NCBI RefSeq assembly: GCF_014773265.1
Contig: NZ_JACWMY010000001.1
Location: 1-64,000, forward strand
Direction of reading: 5' to 3'
DNA length: 64,000 nucleotides
Origin: Mucilaginibacter pankratovii
Lineage (GTDB): Bacteria; Bacteroidota; Bacteroidia; Sphingobacteriales; Sphingobacteriaceae
How positions within the stretch are numbered: the first letter of the stretch is position 1; the number at the start of each line of letters is the position of its first letter. Shown here one piece after another: positions 16,997 through 25,245 of this stretch. The notes beneath the pieces were generated by a model. The model worked only from the letters and a program-made list of their open reading frames with translations, was not told the origin of the DNA and did no database searches. The position numbers were made by a program, and so were the translations under genes.

Positions 16997-17674
16997 TTAT
17001 AAGGAGTTGTAATAATCTACCAGTTTGCCCAGTTGCGTATCGCTCTTGAAGTTTACTTTGTTGGTTTTGATATAGTCTTCCATTTGCGCCTGCTTATCGC
17101 CCAGGGCGGCCAGCAACGACTTCTTGTCATTCTTCACCTGCAGTGCTTTACCGTTATTAACAATGTAGTACTTAGTTTTATCCAAAAAGCTCCTTGTTTT
17201 TGATGCCGACCCGATATTTTGAGTTTCGAAAACCACCTTATTGAACTTTTTGATCAGTTGGATTTTACCATCGCTCAGCACTTCAAAAAAAGAAGCGGGT
17301 GTACTGCCCTCAATGCCTTTATAACCGCTGCGAAAATGCCTTACAAACAGCTCATCATCGGTTGTAAGGTTAAGGGTAAATTCCTGTACCGGCACCACAA
17401 ACGCCATCTCCTCTCCCGATTCCTTATCTTTAAACGATACCAAATCGTCTACAAGGTTATATTTAAGCGGCATCTTGTCTTTGCTGCTTACACCGTTAGC
17501 AAGTTTTACCATGCCCTGCTGCCAGGTATCATACAGGTACGGCGTGCCGTCGACATTGGTATAATCGATTGTGGTGATGGGCTTAAAATCGCGCTGGTGG
17601 ATAAATTGCGCACTTGCGGTATGTATTATAGCTGACAAGCCAAGCGCGACGGATAATATTTTAAGGTATTTCAT
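16997..17674 (-). CDS. Secreted hypothetical protein, paralogue B
   Basis: 225 aa from the ATG at 17674, chosen because it starts directly at a signal peptide (MKYLKILSVALGLSAIIHTASAQ); a start 11 codons further upstream would add residues before it. It matches paralogue A over its full length, and both end in LVDYYN(S/T)L. The unit may be transcribed together with paralogue A (47 bp gap) and the Crp/Fnr gene. The function is unknown; secretion to the periplasm or surface is the only supported statement. Confidence 0.65.
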   Translation of the reverse strand: MKYLKILSVALGLSAIIHTASAQFIHQRDFKPITTIDYTNVDGTPYLYDTWQQGMVKLANGVSSKDKMPLKYNLVDDLVSFKDKESGEEMAFVVPVQEFTLNLTTDDELFVRHFRSGYKGIEGSTPASFFEVLSDGKIQLIKKFNKVVFETQNIGSASKTRSFLDKTKYYIVNNGKALQVKNDKKSLLAALGDKQAQMEDYIKTNKVNFKSDTQLGKLVDYYNSL

Positions 17675-17799
17675 TGCGATATTAATAAAACGGGTAGCGT
17701 GAGCCAAGAAATTGTGCAGGTGTTAAATTATGGAATATTAACTGTAAATCAAACTGAATTATTGCTTAATATAGCCCCGTAATCATAATTTTACCTAAG

Positions 17800-18687
17800 A
17801 TGAAAAATATTACAGTAATAGGCTCGGGCACCATGGGTAATGGTATTGCCCACACCTTTGCGCAAAACGGGTTTAGTGTTTCGCTGGTAGATATCAGCAA
17901 CGATGCCCTGCAAAAAGCTATGCAAACCATTGCCACCAATCTGGACAGGCAAGTAAAAAAAGGCACTATAGACGAGGCCGCCAAAGCCGCCACCCTCGCC
18001 AACATAAAAACCTACACCGATGCCTACGAAGGCGCATCTGATGCCGACCTGGTGGTGGAAGCCGCTACCGAAAACCGCGAAATAAAACTCAAACTTTTTA
18101 AACAGCTAAGCGAGGTTTGCAAACCCGAAGCGATACTGGCATCCAACACCTCCTCCATCTCCATTACCGAGATAGCCGCTGCCACAAACCGGCCGGATAA
18201 AGTTATAGGTATGCACTTTATGAACCCTGTACCGGTAATGAAGCTGGTAGAGGTGATCCGTGGATATTCAACTACCGATGAAGTGACGAAAACCATCATG
18301 GATCTGGCCACAACATTAGGCAGATCGCCGGTGGAAGTGAACGACTACCCGGGCTTTGTGGCTAACCGCATATTAATGCCCATGATAAACGAAGCCATTT
18401 ACACTTTATTTGAAGGCGTGGCCGGCGTAAACGAAATTGATACCGTAATGAAACTGGGTATGGCCCACCCCATGGGGCCTTTACAGTTAGCAGATTTTAT
18501 AGGGCTTGATGTTTGCCTGGCGATACTGAATGTATTGCACAAAGGCTTTGGTAACCCTAAGTACGCGCCCTGCCCGTTGCTGGTTAACATGGTAATGGCG
18601 GGGCAATTAGGCGTAAAATCGGGCACCGGGTTTTACCAGTATACAGCGGGGAGTAAGGATTTGGTGGTGGCGAAAAAATTTGCTTAG
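17800..18687 (+). CDS. 3-hydroxybutyryl-CoA dehydrogenase / 3-hydroxyacyl-CoA dehydrogenase
   Basis: 295 aa. The N-terminus has the NAD motif VIGSGTMGNGIAHTFAQ (GxGxxG). The middle has ASNTSSISITEIA and GMHFMNPVPVMKLVEVI, which contains the catalytic His, and the C-terminal domain starts PGFVANRILMPMINEA. The length fits the single-function 3-hydroxybutyryl-CoA dehydrogenase (about 285-295 aa). It oxidises 3-hydroxyacyl-CoA with NAD(P) in fatty acid or butyrate metabolism. No other fatty-acid gene is adjacent. A TAATTTTA box ends 6 nt before the ATG, so the mRNA may have almost no leader. Confidence 0.9.
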   Translation: MKNITVIGSGTMGNGIAHTFAQNGFSVSLVDISNDALQKAMQTIATNLDRQVKKGTIDEAAKAATLANIKTYTDAYEGASDADLVVEAATENREIKLKLFKQLSEVCKPEAILASNTSSISITEIAAATNRPDKVIGMHFMNPVPVMKLVEVIRGYSTTDEVTKTIMDLATTLGRSPVEVNDYPGFVANRILMPMINEAIYTLFEGVAGVNEIDTVMKLGMAHPMGPLQLADFIGLDVCLAILNVLHKGFGNPKYAPCPLLVNMVMAGQLGVKSGTGFYQYTAGSKDLVVAKKFA

Positions 18688-18708
18688 CCAGATTAACTTA
18701 ATAAATAC

Positions 18709-18803
18709 CGTCATTGCGAGGCACGAAGCAATCTCTACGTAGGACAAGCGATCTGCATAGCGGACCTGCTTATAGGGAGATTGCTTCGTGCCTCGCAATG
18801 ACG
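18709..18803. repeat. Perfect 27-bp inverted repeat (REP/MITE-like)
   Basis: The arms at 18709-18735 and 18777-18803 are exact reverse complements over 27 bp, with cores TCATTGCGAGGCACGAAGCA and TGCTTCGTGCCTCGCAATGA, separated by 41 bp. No coding potential is seen. It lies just after the dehydrogenase gene, could fold into a long hairpin in either transcript, and looks like a mobile palindromic element. Confidence 0.8.
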
Positions 18804-18880
18804 CGGTGGAAAGGCTCGGCCTATCCGCCTAAACCTTTCCCTTTTTCATCTGTCAAAATATTTTATCAAATACACTACAG

Positions 18881-19174
18881 ATGAAAACAATATCAAAGTT
18901 AGGGATCATGTGTGCCTTAGCAGGCTCGGTGTTCCTGTCATCATGCGCAACAGACAATTACGTTACCGAACAACCGGTCGAGCCTGTTTACGTACGCCCG
19001 GTTGCACCATACGCAAATGCCTATTGGGTGCCCGGCGAGTGGGTTTGGCGTGGTAACCGCTATATTTATCGCAACGGCTATTACGCCCGCCCACGTGCCC
19101 AGCGTGTTTATGTACAAGGCGCATGGGTACATAGTAACCGGGGTTATGTTTGGAGAAGAGGGCACTGGCGGTAA
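18881..19174 (+). CDS. YXWGXW-repeat-like small lipoprotein
   Basis: 97 aa with a lipoprotein signal (LAGSVFLSSC, lipobox Cys near residue 22). The mature part is rich in Tyr, Trp and Arg, with repeats of the form YWVPGEWVWRGNRYIYRNGYY and VQGAWVHSNRGYVWRRGHWR. This resembles the YXWGXW-repeat family of envelope proteins. The strongly basic, aromatic composition suggests interaction with the cell wall or polysaccharide, which is inference. It is monocistronic. Confidence 0.75.
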   Translation: MKTISKLGIMCALAGSVFLSSCATDNYVTEQPVEPVYVRPVAPYANAYWVPGEWVWRGNRYIYRNGYYARPRAQRVYVQGAWVHSNRGYVWRRGHWR

Positions 19175-19177
19175 TTC

Positions 19178-19287
19178 AGTTTGCAGTGGGCGGTTTGCAG
19201 TTAGCAGTAACCGTATATAATTTTATTAGTTTGCAGTGGGCGGTTGACAGGTAAAAAATGCTAACTGCCCACTGTTGACTGCAAACT
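19178..19287. repeat. Short direct and inverted repeats between lipoprotein gene and argS
   Basis: AGTTTGCAGTGGGCGGTT is present at 19178-19195 and again at 19228-19245, and an inverted, slightly changed copy (GTTGACTGCAAACT) lies at 19274-19287. The block touches the argS stop codon and has no reading frame of note. Confidence 0.6.
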
Positions 19288-21055
19288 ACATACGCTCCGG
19301 CACATCAATGCCCAACAAGCTCATACCCTTACTGATCACTTTTGCAGAGGCCGCAGATAATTGTAGGCGGAACTGTTTCAGACTTTCGGTTTCGGCTTGC
19401 ATAATGGGGCTTTCGTGATAGAATTTATTGTACAATTTGGCCAGTTCATACACGTAGTTAGCTACAAGCGCCGGGCTGTGGCCGGTTGCGGCCTCGGCTA
19501 TCGTTTCGGCGAACTTGGTAAGCAGTACAATTAAGTCGCGCTCCACGCCGCCCAACACCGTAACATCGGTGGTTGTGGTTTGCGGCGAATAGTTAGCCTT
19601 GCTCAACACCGATTTGATACGGGCGTGCGTATACTGGATGAATGGCCCGGTATGTCCCTGGAAATCTACCGACTCATTTGGATCGAATAACAGGCGTTTC
19701 TTTGGGTCAACCTTTAGCAGGAAGTATTTTAATGCACCCATACCAATGGTACGGTACAGCTTGTTTTTATCTTCTTCGCTAAAGCCATCTACCTTGCCCA
19801 TGGCTTCGGTGGTTTCGGCTGCGGTTTTAAACATATCGGCCATCAGGTCGTCGGCATCAACTACAGTACCCTCGCGCGATTTCATCTTGCCCGATGGCAG
19901 ATCCACCATCCCGTAGCTTAAATGGTACAAGCCCCTCGCCCATTCCTTGCCCAGCTTTTGCAGGATGAGGAAGAGCACTTTGAAGTGGTAATCCTGCTCG
20001 TTACCTACCACATAAATGGATTCGTCCATTTGATAGTCGTCATACTTTAATTCTGCCGTACCAAGGTCTTGCGTAATGTACACCGAGGTACCATCCGCAC
20101 GCAGCACCAGTTTCTGGTCCAGGCCATCTTCCGTCAGATCTATCCACACCGAGCCATCTTCTTTTTTAAAGAAAACGCCTTTGGCAAGGCCTTCCTCAAT
20201 AGTATCCTTACCTAATAAGTAGGTATTGCTTTCGTAATAAAATTTATCAAACTTAACGCCCAGGGTTTTGTACGTTTCGGCAAAGCCTGCGTATACCCAA
20301 CCGTTCATGGTTTTCCACAGGTTGATGGTTTCCTCATCACCTGCTTCCCATTTTTGGAGCATCAGTTGAGCTTCTTTTATCAGCGGGGCGTTCTTTTTAG
20401 CCTCGTCTTCGGTTTGCCCTTCTTCTACCAGCTCCAATATTTGTTGTTTGTAAGCCTTATCAAACCAAACGTAATATTTTCCGGCAAGATGGTCGCCTTT
20501 CAGTCCCGAGCTTTCGGGCGTTTCGCCCTCGCCGAACTCTTTCCAGGCCAGCATACTTTTGCAGATGTGGATGCCCCTGTCGTTCACCAGGTTGGTTTTG
20601 ATCACTTCGTAACCCGCAGCATCCAGTATCTGCGCTACCGAAAAACCTAAAAGGTTATTACGGATGTGCCCCAAATGCAGCGGCTTATTGGTATTTGGCG
20701 AGGAGTACTCCACCATTACCTTTTTACCATTTGGTTTTGCTATCGCGAAATCATCCTGTAAGATCTCATCATTCAATTTACCCAGCCAAAAGCTATCGGC
20801 AAAGGAGATATTTAAAAAGCCTTTAATTACGTTGAAGGCAGAGATCTCGGGAACGTTCGCCTGCAGATATTCGCCTATTTCACCACCCGTTTGCTCGGGG
20901 CCCTTGCGTGACAGTTTGGTATATGGGAAGGTAACCAGCGTTACCTGGCCCTCAAATTCTTTACGGGTTTCCTGTAAATTGATATCCTTTGCAGCGATAT
21001 CGGTTTGGTATAAATCCTTTATGGCTTTAACAACGGCCTCGATAATAAAATCCAT
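19286..21055 (-). CDS. argS: Arginyl-tRNA synthetase
   Basis: 589 aa, normal for the enzyme. The class I signature region is SSPNTNKPLHLGHIRNN (HLGH in place of HIGH). The arginine-specific N-terminal (Add-1) domain occupies the first 110 residues and the C-terminal anticodon-binding helical bundle ends in SLLGIDVPERM. It charges tRNA-Arg in the cytoplasm. A TAATTTTG -7 box ends 5 bp before the ATG. The region to the right is an arginine-metabolism neighbourhood, although argS itself is transcribed away from it. Confidence 0.95.
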   Translation of the reverse strand: MDFIIEAVVKAIKDLYQTDIAAKDINLQETRKEFEGQVTLVTFPYTKLSRKGPEQTGGEIGEYLQANVPEISAFNVIKGFLNISFADSFWLGKLNDEILQDDFAIAKPNGKKVMVEYSSPNTNKPLHLGHIRNNLLGFSVAQILDAAGYEVIKTNLVNDRGIHICKSMLAWKEFGEGETPESSGLKGDHLAGKYYVWFDKAYKQQILELVEEGQTEDEAKKNAPLIKEAQLMLQKWEAGDEETINLWKTMNGWVYAGFAETYKTLGVKFDKFYYESNTYLLGKDTIEEGLAKGVFFKKEDGSVWIDLTEDGLDQKLVLRADGTSVYITQDLGTAELKYDDYQMDESIYVVGNEQDYHFKVLFLILQKLGKEWARGLYHLSYGMVDLPSGKMKSREGTVVDADDLMADMFKTAAETTEAMGKVDGFSEEDKNKLYRTIGMGALKYFLLKVDPKKRLLFDPNESVDFQGHTGPFIQYTHARIKSVLSKANYSPQTTTTDVTVLGGVERDLIVLLTKFAETIAEAATGHSPALVANYVYELAKLYNKFYHESPIMQAETESLKQFRLQLSAASAKVISKGMSLLGIDVPERM

Positions 21056-21059
21056 CGGG

Positions 21060-21067
21060 CAAAATTA
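21060..21067 (-). promoter_or_regulatory. -7 box directly before the argS start
   Basis: The minus strand reads TAATTTTG (21067-21060), an exact TAnnTTTG, ending 5 nt before the ATG. If used, the argS mRNA would be leaderless or nearly so. No TTTG lies at the usual upstream distance. Confidence 0.45.
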
Positions 21068-21135
21068 AGAATAGTTCATGGATGATGGTTCATGGTTCAT
21101 AGTTTTTTTAAGAGGCCTGACCCAGCTCTCTCGTG

Positions 21136-21229
21136 AGCCTCACCTAAACGGCGAAGCCCTCATGAAATAATCCTCTCCAAAGGAGAGGACTTCAAGAACC
21201 CTCTTCTTTGGAGAGGGCAGGGTGAGGCT
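21136..21229. repeat. Compound inverted repeat between argS and the deiminase gene
   Basis: Outer arms AGCCTCACC (21136-21144) and GGTGAGGCT (21221-21229) enclose a hairpin CCTCTCC/GGAGAGG (21172-21178/21182-21188) and a second CCCTC...GAGGG pair. A short motif nearby (TCATGGATGATGGTTCATGG, from 21076) recurs inverted near 37590-37615. Confidence 0.55.
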
Positions 21230-21254
21230 ACTATGAACTATCAACAATTCAACT

Positions 21255-21262
21255 TAGCTTTG
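21255..21262 (+). promoter_or_regulatory. -7 box of the arginine deiminase-like gene
   Basis: TAGCTTTG is an exact TAnnTTTG match 18 nt before the ATG at 21281. No convincing TTTG lies upstream. Confidence 0.45.
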
Positions 21263-21280
21263 TTACTCTTATAACCTTCT

Positions 21281-22726
21281 ATGACACCTCTTAATCCAAA
21301 TTTTAAGCTCGATGTAACTTCAGAAATCGGTAACCTGCGTGTTCTGCTTGTCCACAGTCCGGATAGCGGCCTGGGTAAAGTGGTGCCTTCTAAAGCGCAG
21401 GATTGGCTTTTTGAAGACATAGTACACCTGGATACCATGCGCGGCGGCGAGTACGACTACTACATTAAACTACTGATGTACTTCCTCGATCCCTCCAAAA
21501 TAAAAGGCAAACTTGCCGAAATAAACAACCCGGCCAATAAACGCGACTTCTTCAAACCGGATAATGCCGGTTTTCACAATTCTACCAAAGTGGTAGAGAT
21601 CCAAACCCTGCTGAGTGATATACTCGAACAAAAGGACGTTCGTAAAAAATTGGTGGCCGCTGTTTGCGCCATAGAGGGCGTAACCTACCGCCTGCAATTG
21701 CAGCTGATAGATATAGACCCGGTTGAGCTGGCCAAGATCTTTATTTCGGGCTCGCTGAATGATGAGCAGATGATCTTCGCCCCTATCCCCAATATGATAT
21801 TTTCAAGGGATATCGGCATTGCCATTAACAACCACATGCTGCTGAACAAACCCGCCAAAAAGGCCCGCGCCCGCGAAACGCTGCTGGTGCGTTACATCTT
21901 TTTCAATCACCCTTTGTTTGAAGGCTACCGCGATAATATTTTAGAGATCCCCGATACCGTGCAGCACTTTCTGCGCCCCGGCGAGGAACAGGAAAGCAAA
22001 ACCACGCTGGAGGGCGGCGACGTAATGATGGTTGCCCCCAACCACCTGCTCATCGGCTGGAGCGAACGCACCTCGGTTAGCGGCGCCAACGAGGCCATTA
22101 AACTACTGTTCGAGAACGATGTAGTGGAAAAGGTAACCATCATAAAAATTCCGCATAAGCGCGATTATATGCACATAGATACCGTATTTACGCAGGTAAA
22201 ACGCAATGTTTGGGTGCTGCTGCGCTCGCTCACCGTAACCGAAACCGCACAGGAGGATGCCGATGCTGTTGGCTGGTTTGCTGATAAAAAGAACAAGGAT
22301 AAGCCCGAGATAGTACAGTTCCGCAAGGGTAAAAAGCCAAAAAGCTTTGCCACGCTGGAGGCTTTGCTGGATAACATTAGCCAGAAAGACCTGCATTGCA
22401 ATGAACCAACGCGCTTTATTTACTCGGGCAATAATGAGTTCCCCTACGATGCCCGCGAACAGTGGACCGACAGTTGCAACCTGCTTGCACTGAAAGAGGG
22501 GGTTGTGTTGGGCTACGACCGTAACGACAAAACCGTAGAGGCCTTTAAGCAAAGCGGTTTCAGTATTATAAAGGTGAAGGATTTGCTGCAGAAATTTGAG
22601 GACGACGAACTTGATCCGCAAAGCATGACGGATACCCTGATACTGATGCCTTCGGCCGAGTTATCGCGCGCCCGTGGCGGCTTCCATTGCATGAGCATGC
22701 CATTGCAGCGCGATAGTGTTGTCTGA
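21281..22726 (+). CDS. Arginine deiminase-superfamily protein
   Basis: 481 aa. The amidinotransferase/deiminase fold is marked by TTLEGGDVMMVAPNHLLIGW (acidic substrate contacts), GWSERTS, HIDTVFTQV (catalytic His region) and the C-terminal GGFHCMSMPL with nucleophile Cys470. Arginine deiminase converts arginine to citrulline and ammonia. It is about 70 residues longer than typical ArcA, a form seen in Bacteroidota, so arginine as substrate is likely but not proven. No arcB or arcC lies nearby. CtlX, a citrulline hydrolase candidate, is 1 kb downstream. Confidence 0.8.
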   Translation: MTPLNPNFKLDVTSEIGNLRVLLVHSPDSGLGKVVPSKAQDWLFEDIVHLDTMRGGEYDYYIKLLMYFLDPSKIKGKLAEINNPANKRDFFKPDNAGFHNSTKVVEIQTLLSDILEQKDVRKKLVAAVCAIEGVTYRLQLQLIDIDPVELAKIFISGSLNDEQMIFAPIPNMIFSRDIGIAINNHMLLNKPAKKARARETLLVRYIFFNHPLFEGYRDNILEIPDTVQHFLRPGEEQESKTTLEGGDVMMVAPNHLLIGWSERTSVSGANEAIKLLFENDVVEKVTIIKIPHKRDYMHIDTVFTQVKRNVWVLLRSLTVTETAQEDADAVGWFADKKNKDKPEIVQFRKGKKPKSFATLEALLDNISQKDLHCNEPTRFIYSGNNEFPYDAREQWTDSCNLLALKEGVVLGYDRNDKTVEAFKQSGFSIIKVKDLLQKFEDDELDPQSMTDTLILMPSAELSRARGGFHCMSMPLQRDSVV

Positions 22727-22795
22727 ACCAGGATTAAACCTAAATTCTATTAAGCTAATAAACAGATAATATTTTACGTAAAACATAAAATAATT

Positions 22796-22825
22796 TTTGT
22801 TTTATAAATATAGTTTATATATTTG
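22796..22825 (+). promoter_or_regulatory. Promoter of the DUF2975/HTH gene pair
   Basis: TTTG (22796-22799), an 18-nt spacer and TATATTTG (22818-22825), about 21 nt before the ATG at 22847. This is one of the best consensus matches in the window. Confidence 0.7.
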
Positions 22826-22846
22826 TATTATTAAATCAATACGAAC

Positions 22847-23464
22847 ATGAAAACTGCATCGTGGCTTTTAACAACTATTAGGGTTTTGCTTAATGTATTT
22901 TGGTACGGCAATATGGTATTGGCGGTATTTGCCTTTTGCGTACTCACCTGGAAGATAAGCACCGACCATTACACCGAGTTTAGCAACCCGGTAAAGTATC
23001 CGCAGATAACCAAATCCAGCCCGTTAACGGCACTTACACCGGATGTGAGCAACATTACCCTCACGCCCGATCAGGCAACGATAAAAATGCATCTCAACAA
23101 TACTTTGAGCCATGTAGCGACAGCCTATTTTTTCCTGTTCGCGTTTGAGGCATTGGTAATGAGCATTATTTACCAGTTGCGTAAGTTTTTTAATACCATT
23201 AAGCACAATGCGCCTTTTACTTATGAGAATGTGCGCCGCCTTAAAATAACGGCACTGTGCTTTGCACTGACTACTGTACTCAGTATATTGTTGGGCATCA
23301 GCACGGCGGTAATTTTAAAAACCAACGTAAAGGAAATGAGCCTGATGAATATGGTATGGGAACAAAGCTTCACCGGGCTCATATTAGGTGCTATGCTATA
23401 TATCCTGGCCGATATATTTAAACATGGGTTCGAATTAAAGAAAGAGATCGGAGAGTTTGTATAA
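22847..23464 (+). CDS. DUF2975-family membrane protein
   Basis: 205 aa with four predicted membrane helices: residues about 15-38, 85-110, 130-155 and 175-193. The layout and the coupling to a small XRE regulator match DUF2975 proteins, whose biochemical role is unknown. The stop overlaps the start of the HTH gene by one base (TAATG), so translation is coupled. The pair probably forms a membrane-linked regulatory unit. Confidence 0.7.
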   Translation: MKTASWLLTTIRVLLNVFWYGNMVLAVFAFCVLTWKISTDHYTEFSNPVKYPQITKSSPLTALTPDVSNITLTPDQATIKMHLNNTLSHVATAYFFLFAFEALVMSIIYQLRKFFNTIKHNAPFTYENVRRLKITALCFALTTVLSILLGISTAVILKTNVKEMSLMNMVWEQSFTGLILGAMLYILADIFKHGFELKKEIGEFV

Positions 23465-23670
23465 TGGCTATCATCGTAAACCTTGATGTGGAGATGGCGA
23501 AGAATAAAATGTCTTTAAAGGAGCTTGCCGAGCGCCTGGACATCAGCATGACCAACCTCTCCCTCTTAAAAACCGGAAAAGTAAAAGGCGTGCGTTTTGA
23601 TACACTGGAAGCACTTTGCAAAGAATTAAACTGCAAACCCGGCGATATATTGGATTACAGGGCGGATTAA
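23464..23670 (+). CDS. Small XRE/Cro-type regulator (YozG-like)
   Basis: 68 aa consisting only of a helix-turn-helix: MSLKELAERLDISMTNLSLLKTGKVKGVRFDTLEALCKELNC is the standard five-helix core, and the ending CKPGDILDYRAD is typical of YozG-like regulators that accompany DUF2975 membrane proteins. It would bind DNA as a dimer, perhaps at its own promoter. It overlaps the DUF2975 stop by one base. Confidence 0.85.
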   Translation: MAIIVNLDVEMAKNKMSLKELAERLDISMTNLSLLKTGKVKGVRFDTLEALCKELNCKPGDILDYRAD

Positions 23671-23790
23671 TTGTCAGAATCAAAATTTATAGGATTTAAG
23701 GATGAACAGGATTTTTGTTTATCGGTAATCCATATATTGCATTTTTTTACATTCTGAAAATTCCATCATTCTGTAAATTCTGATTCTGAC

Positions 23791-24705
23791 ATGCAATCTA
23801 CCAACAATATTTTAATGATCCGCCCGGTAAACTTCGGGTTCAACGCGCAAACGGCGGAGAGCAACGCTTTCCAAATACAACAGGCCGACCAGCAGGCCGT
23901 GCAGCAAAAAGCCCTACAGGAATTTGACGGTTTTGTAGCTGTACTGCGCCAAAACGGCGTAAACGTAACCGTGATAGATGATACCCCCGAGCCCCATACG
24001 CCCGATTCCATCTTCCCCAATAACTGGGTGAGCTTTCATGATACCAGCGATATCTTCCTCTACCCTATGCAGGCAGAAAACCGCCGACTGGAACGCCGCG
24101 AGGACATCATACGTCAATTGGAAGATAATTTCAAGGCCAACCACCTCATTGATCTGAGCCGTTTTGAAGCTAAAAACCAGTTTTTAGAAGGCACCGGCAG
24201 CATGGTGCTGGATAGGGATAACAAAATCGCCTACGCCTGCCTCTCGCCCCGCACCGATGCAGAAGTATTGAAAGCCTTTTGCGATTACACCGGCTACAAA
24301 GCCGTTACCTTTGATGCCTTCGACCAGAATGGTAAAGCCATTTACCATACCAATGTGCTGATGTGTATTGGCAGCCTGTTCGCGGTGATCTGCTTGGATA
24401 GCATAACCGATCCAAAAGAAAAAGAAACAGTTATCCAATCGCTAAAAACAACCGGCAAGCAAATTATCGATATCAGCTTTGAACAGATGAACCATTTTGC
24501 CGGTAATATGCTGGAGGTGAACAACGCAGATGGCGAAACGTTGATTGTGATGTCGCAAGCGGCTTATAACTCGCTTACGGATGCGCAGCGGACTGAATTA
24601 TCTGCCTTTGGTAAATTGGTTTATGCGGATATTAATACGATTGAAACTAACGGTGGTGGTAGTGCAAGGTGTATGATGGCGGAGGTGCATTTGGGGGAGG
24701 TGTAG
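23791..24705 (+). CDS. ctlX: Citrulline utilisation hydrolase-like protein (amidinotransferase family)
   Basis: 304 aa. Family signs are MIRPVNFGFN at the N-terminus, FPNNWVSFH, FLEGTGSMVLDRDNKIAYACLS in the middle, MNHFAGNMLEVNN with the His/Asn region, and C-terminal GGGSARCMMAEVHL carrying nucleophile Cys294. This pattern fits CtlX, which acts on citrulline. In the same neighbourhood the deiminase-like enzyme could supply citrulline, giving an arginine to citrulline to ornithine route. The substrate assignment rests on family recognition only. Confidence 0.75.
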   Translation: MQSTNNILMIRPVNFGFNAQTAESNAFQIQQADQQAVQQKALQEFDGFVAVLRQNGVNVTVIDDTPEPHTPDSIFPNNWVSFHDTSDIFLYPMQAENRRLERREDIIRQLEDNFKANHLIDLSRFEAKNQFLEGTGSMVLDRDNKIAYACLSPRTDAEVLKAFCDYTGYKAVTFDAFDQNGKAIYHTNVLMCIGSLFAVICLDSITDPKEKETVIQSLKTTGKQIIDISFEQMNHFAGNMLEVNNADGETLIVMSQAAYNSLTDAQRTELSAFGKLVYADINTIETNGGGSARCMMAEVHLGEV

Positions 24706-24717
24706 TGGTCTTTACAT

Positions 24718-25245
24718 TTACAACAGGTCCAAATCACCCAAACTTACTTCGTAGACATTGGTTTTTAAATACACAACCCACCTTTGAAGTCTTTTCAAAT
24801 CCTCAGAGTCATTGGCCAGTAAAGCTTTGAAGAGGTTTTTGAAGCGAACATCATTTTTACTGGTAGTGGATTTTGTACTTTTCCTCAGCCCGCTTAGATC
24901 TTGTGGGAGTTGATAATCCGACAAAGATAAGCCAGTAAGATTTGCGCAATTCAACATAAATTGCTCAACTGCAGGGCTTATCTGAATCATGTAATGGTGA
25001 AGCGTTTTGTGTTTGTGCATAATAAGGCTTCCTTTATTACAAACAATATCGAACATTTTAAGGTAATCGATATCTCGCTTGTCTTTGTCAATAATTCCTA
25101 AAGCAAACGAATTGCCAAACTTTTCCTGCATTACTTTTGCCACTGTGCCACAACCTTTTTGATGATTGTATTGCCCTTTTGGTGGAACAAGTGTTTCAAT
25201 CATGTTCGTATCGACAAAACACTCTGGGATGATTGACGAATCCAT
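24718..25245 (-). CDS. Hypothetical partner of the AAA ATPase, possibly TOPRIM-like
   Basis: 175 aa, not firmly recognised. An N-terminal ECFVDTNMIETL segment is followed about 35 residues later by LGIIDKDKRD (D53-x-D55). An early acidic residue plus a DxD at the end of a hydrophobic strand is the layout of TOPRIM nucleases found beside AAA15-type ATPases, but the match is short. The C-terminal half is helical and ends EVSLGDLDLL. Its ATG overlaps the ATPase stop by one base, so the two are co-translated. The DNA is AT-richer than the neighbours. Confidence 0.6.
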   Translation of the reverse strand: MDSSIIPECFVDTNMIETLVPPKGQYNHQKGCGTVAKVMQEKFGNSFALGIIDKDKRDIDYLKMFDIVCNKGSLIMHKHKTLHHYMIQISPAVEQFMLNCANLTGLSLSDYQLPQDLSGLRKSTKSTTSKNDVRFKNLFKALLANDSEDLKRLQRWVVYLKTNVYEVSLGDLDLL

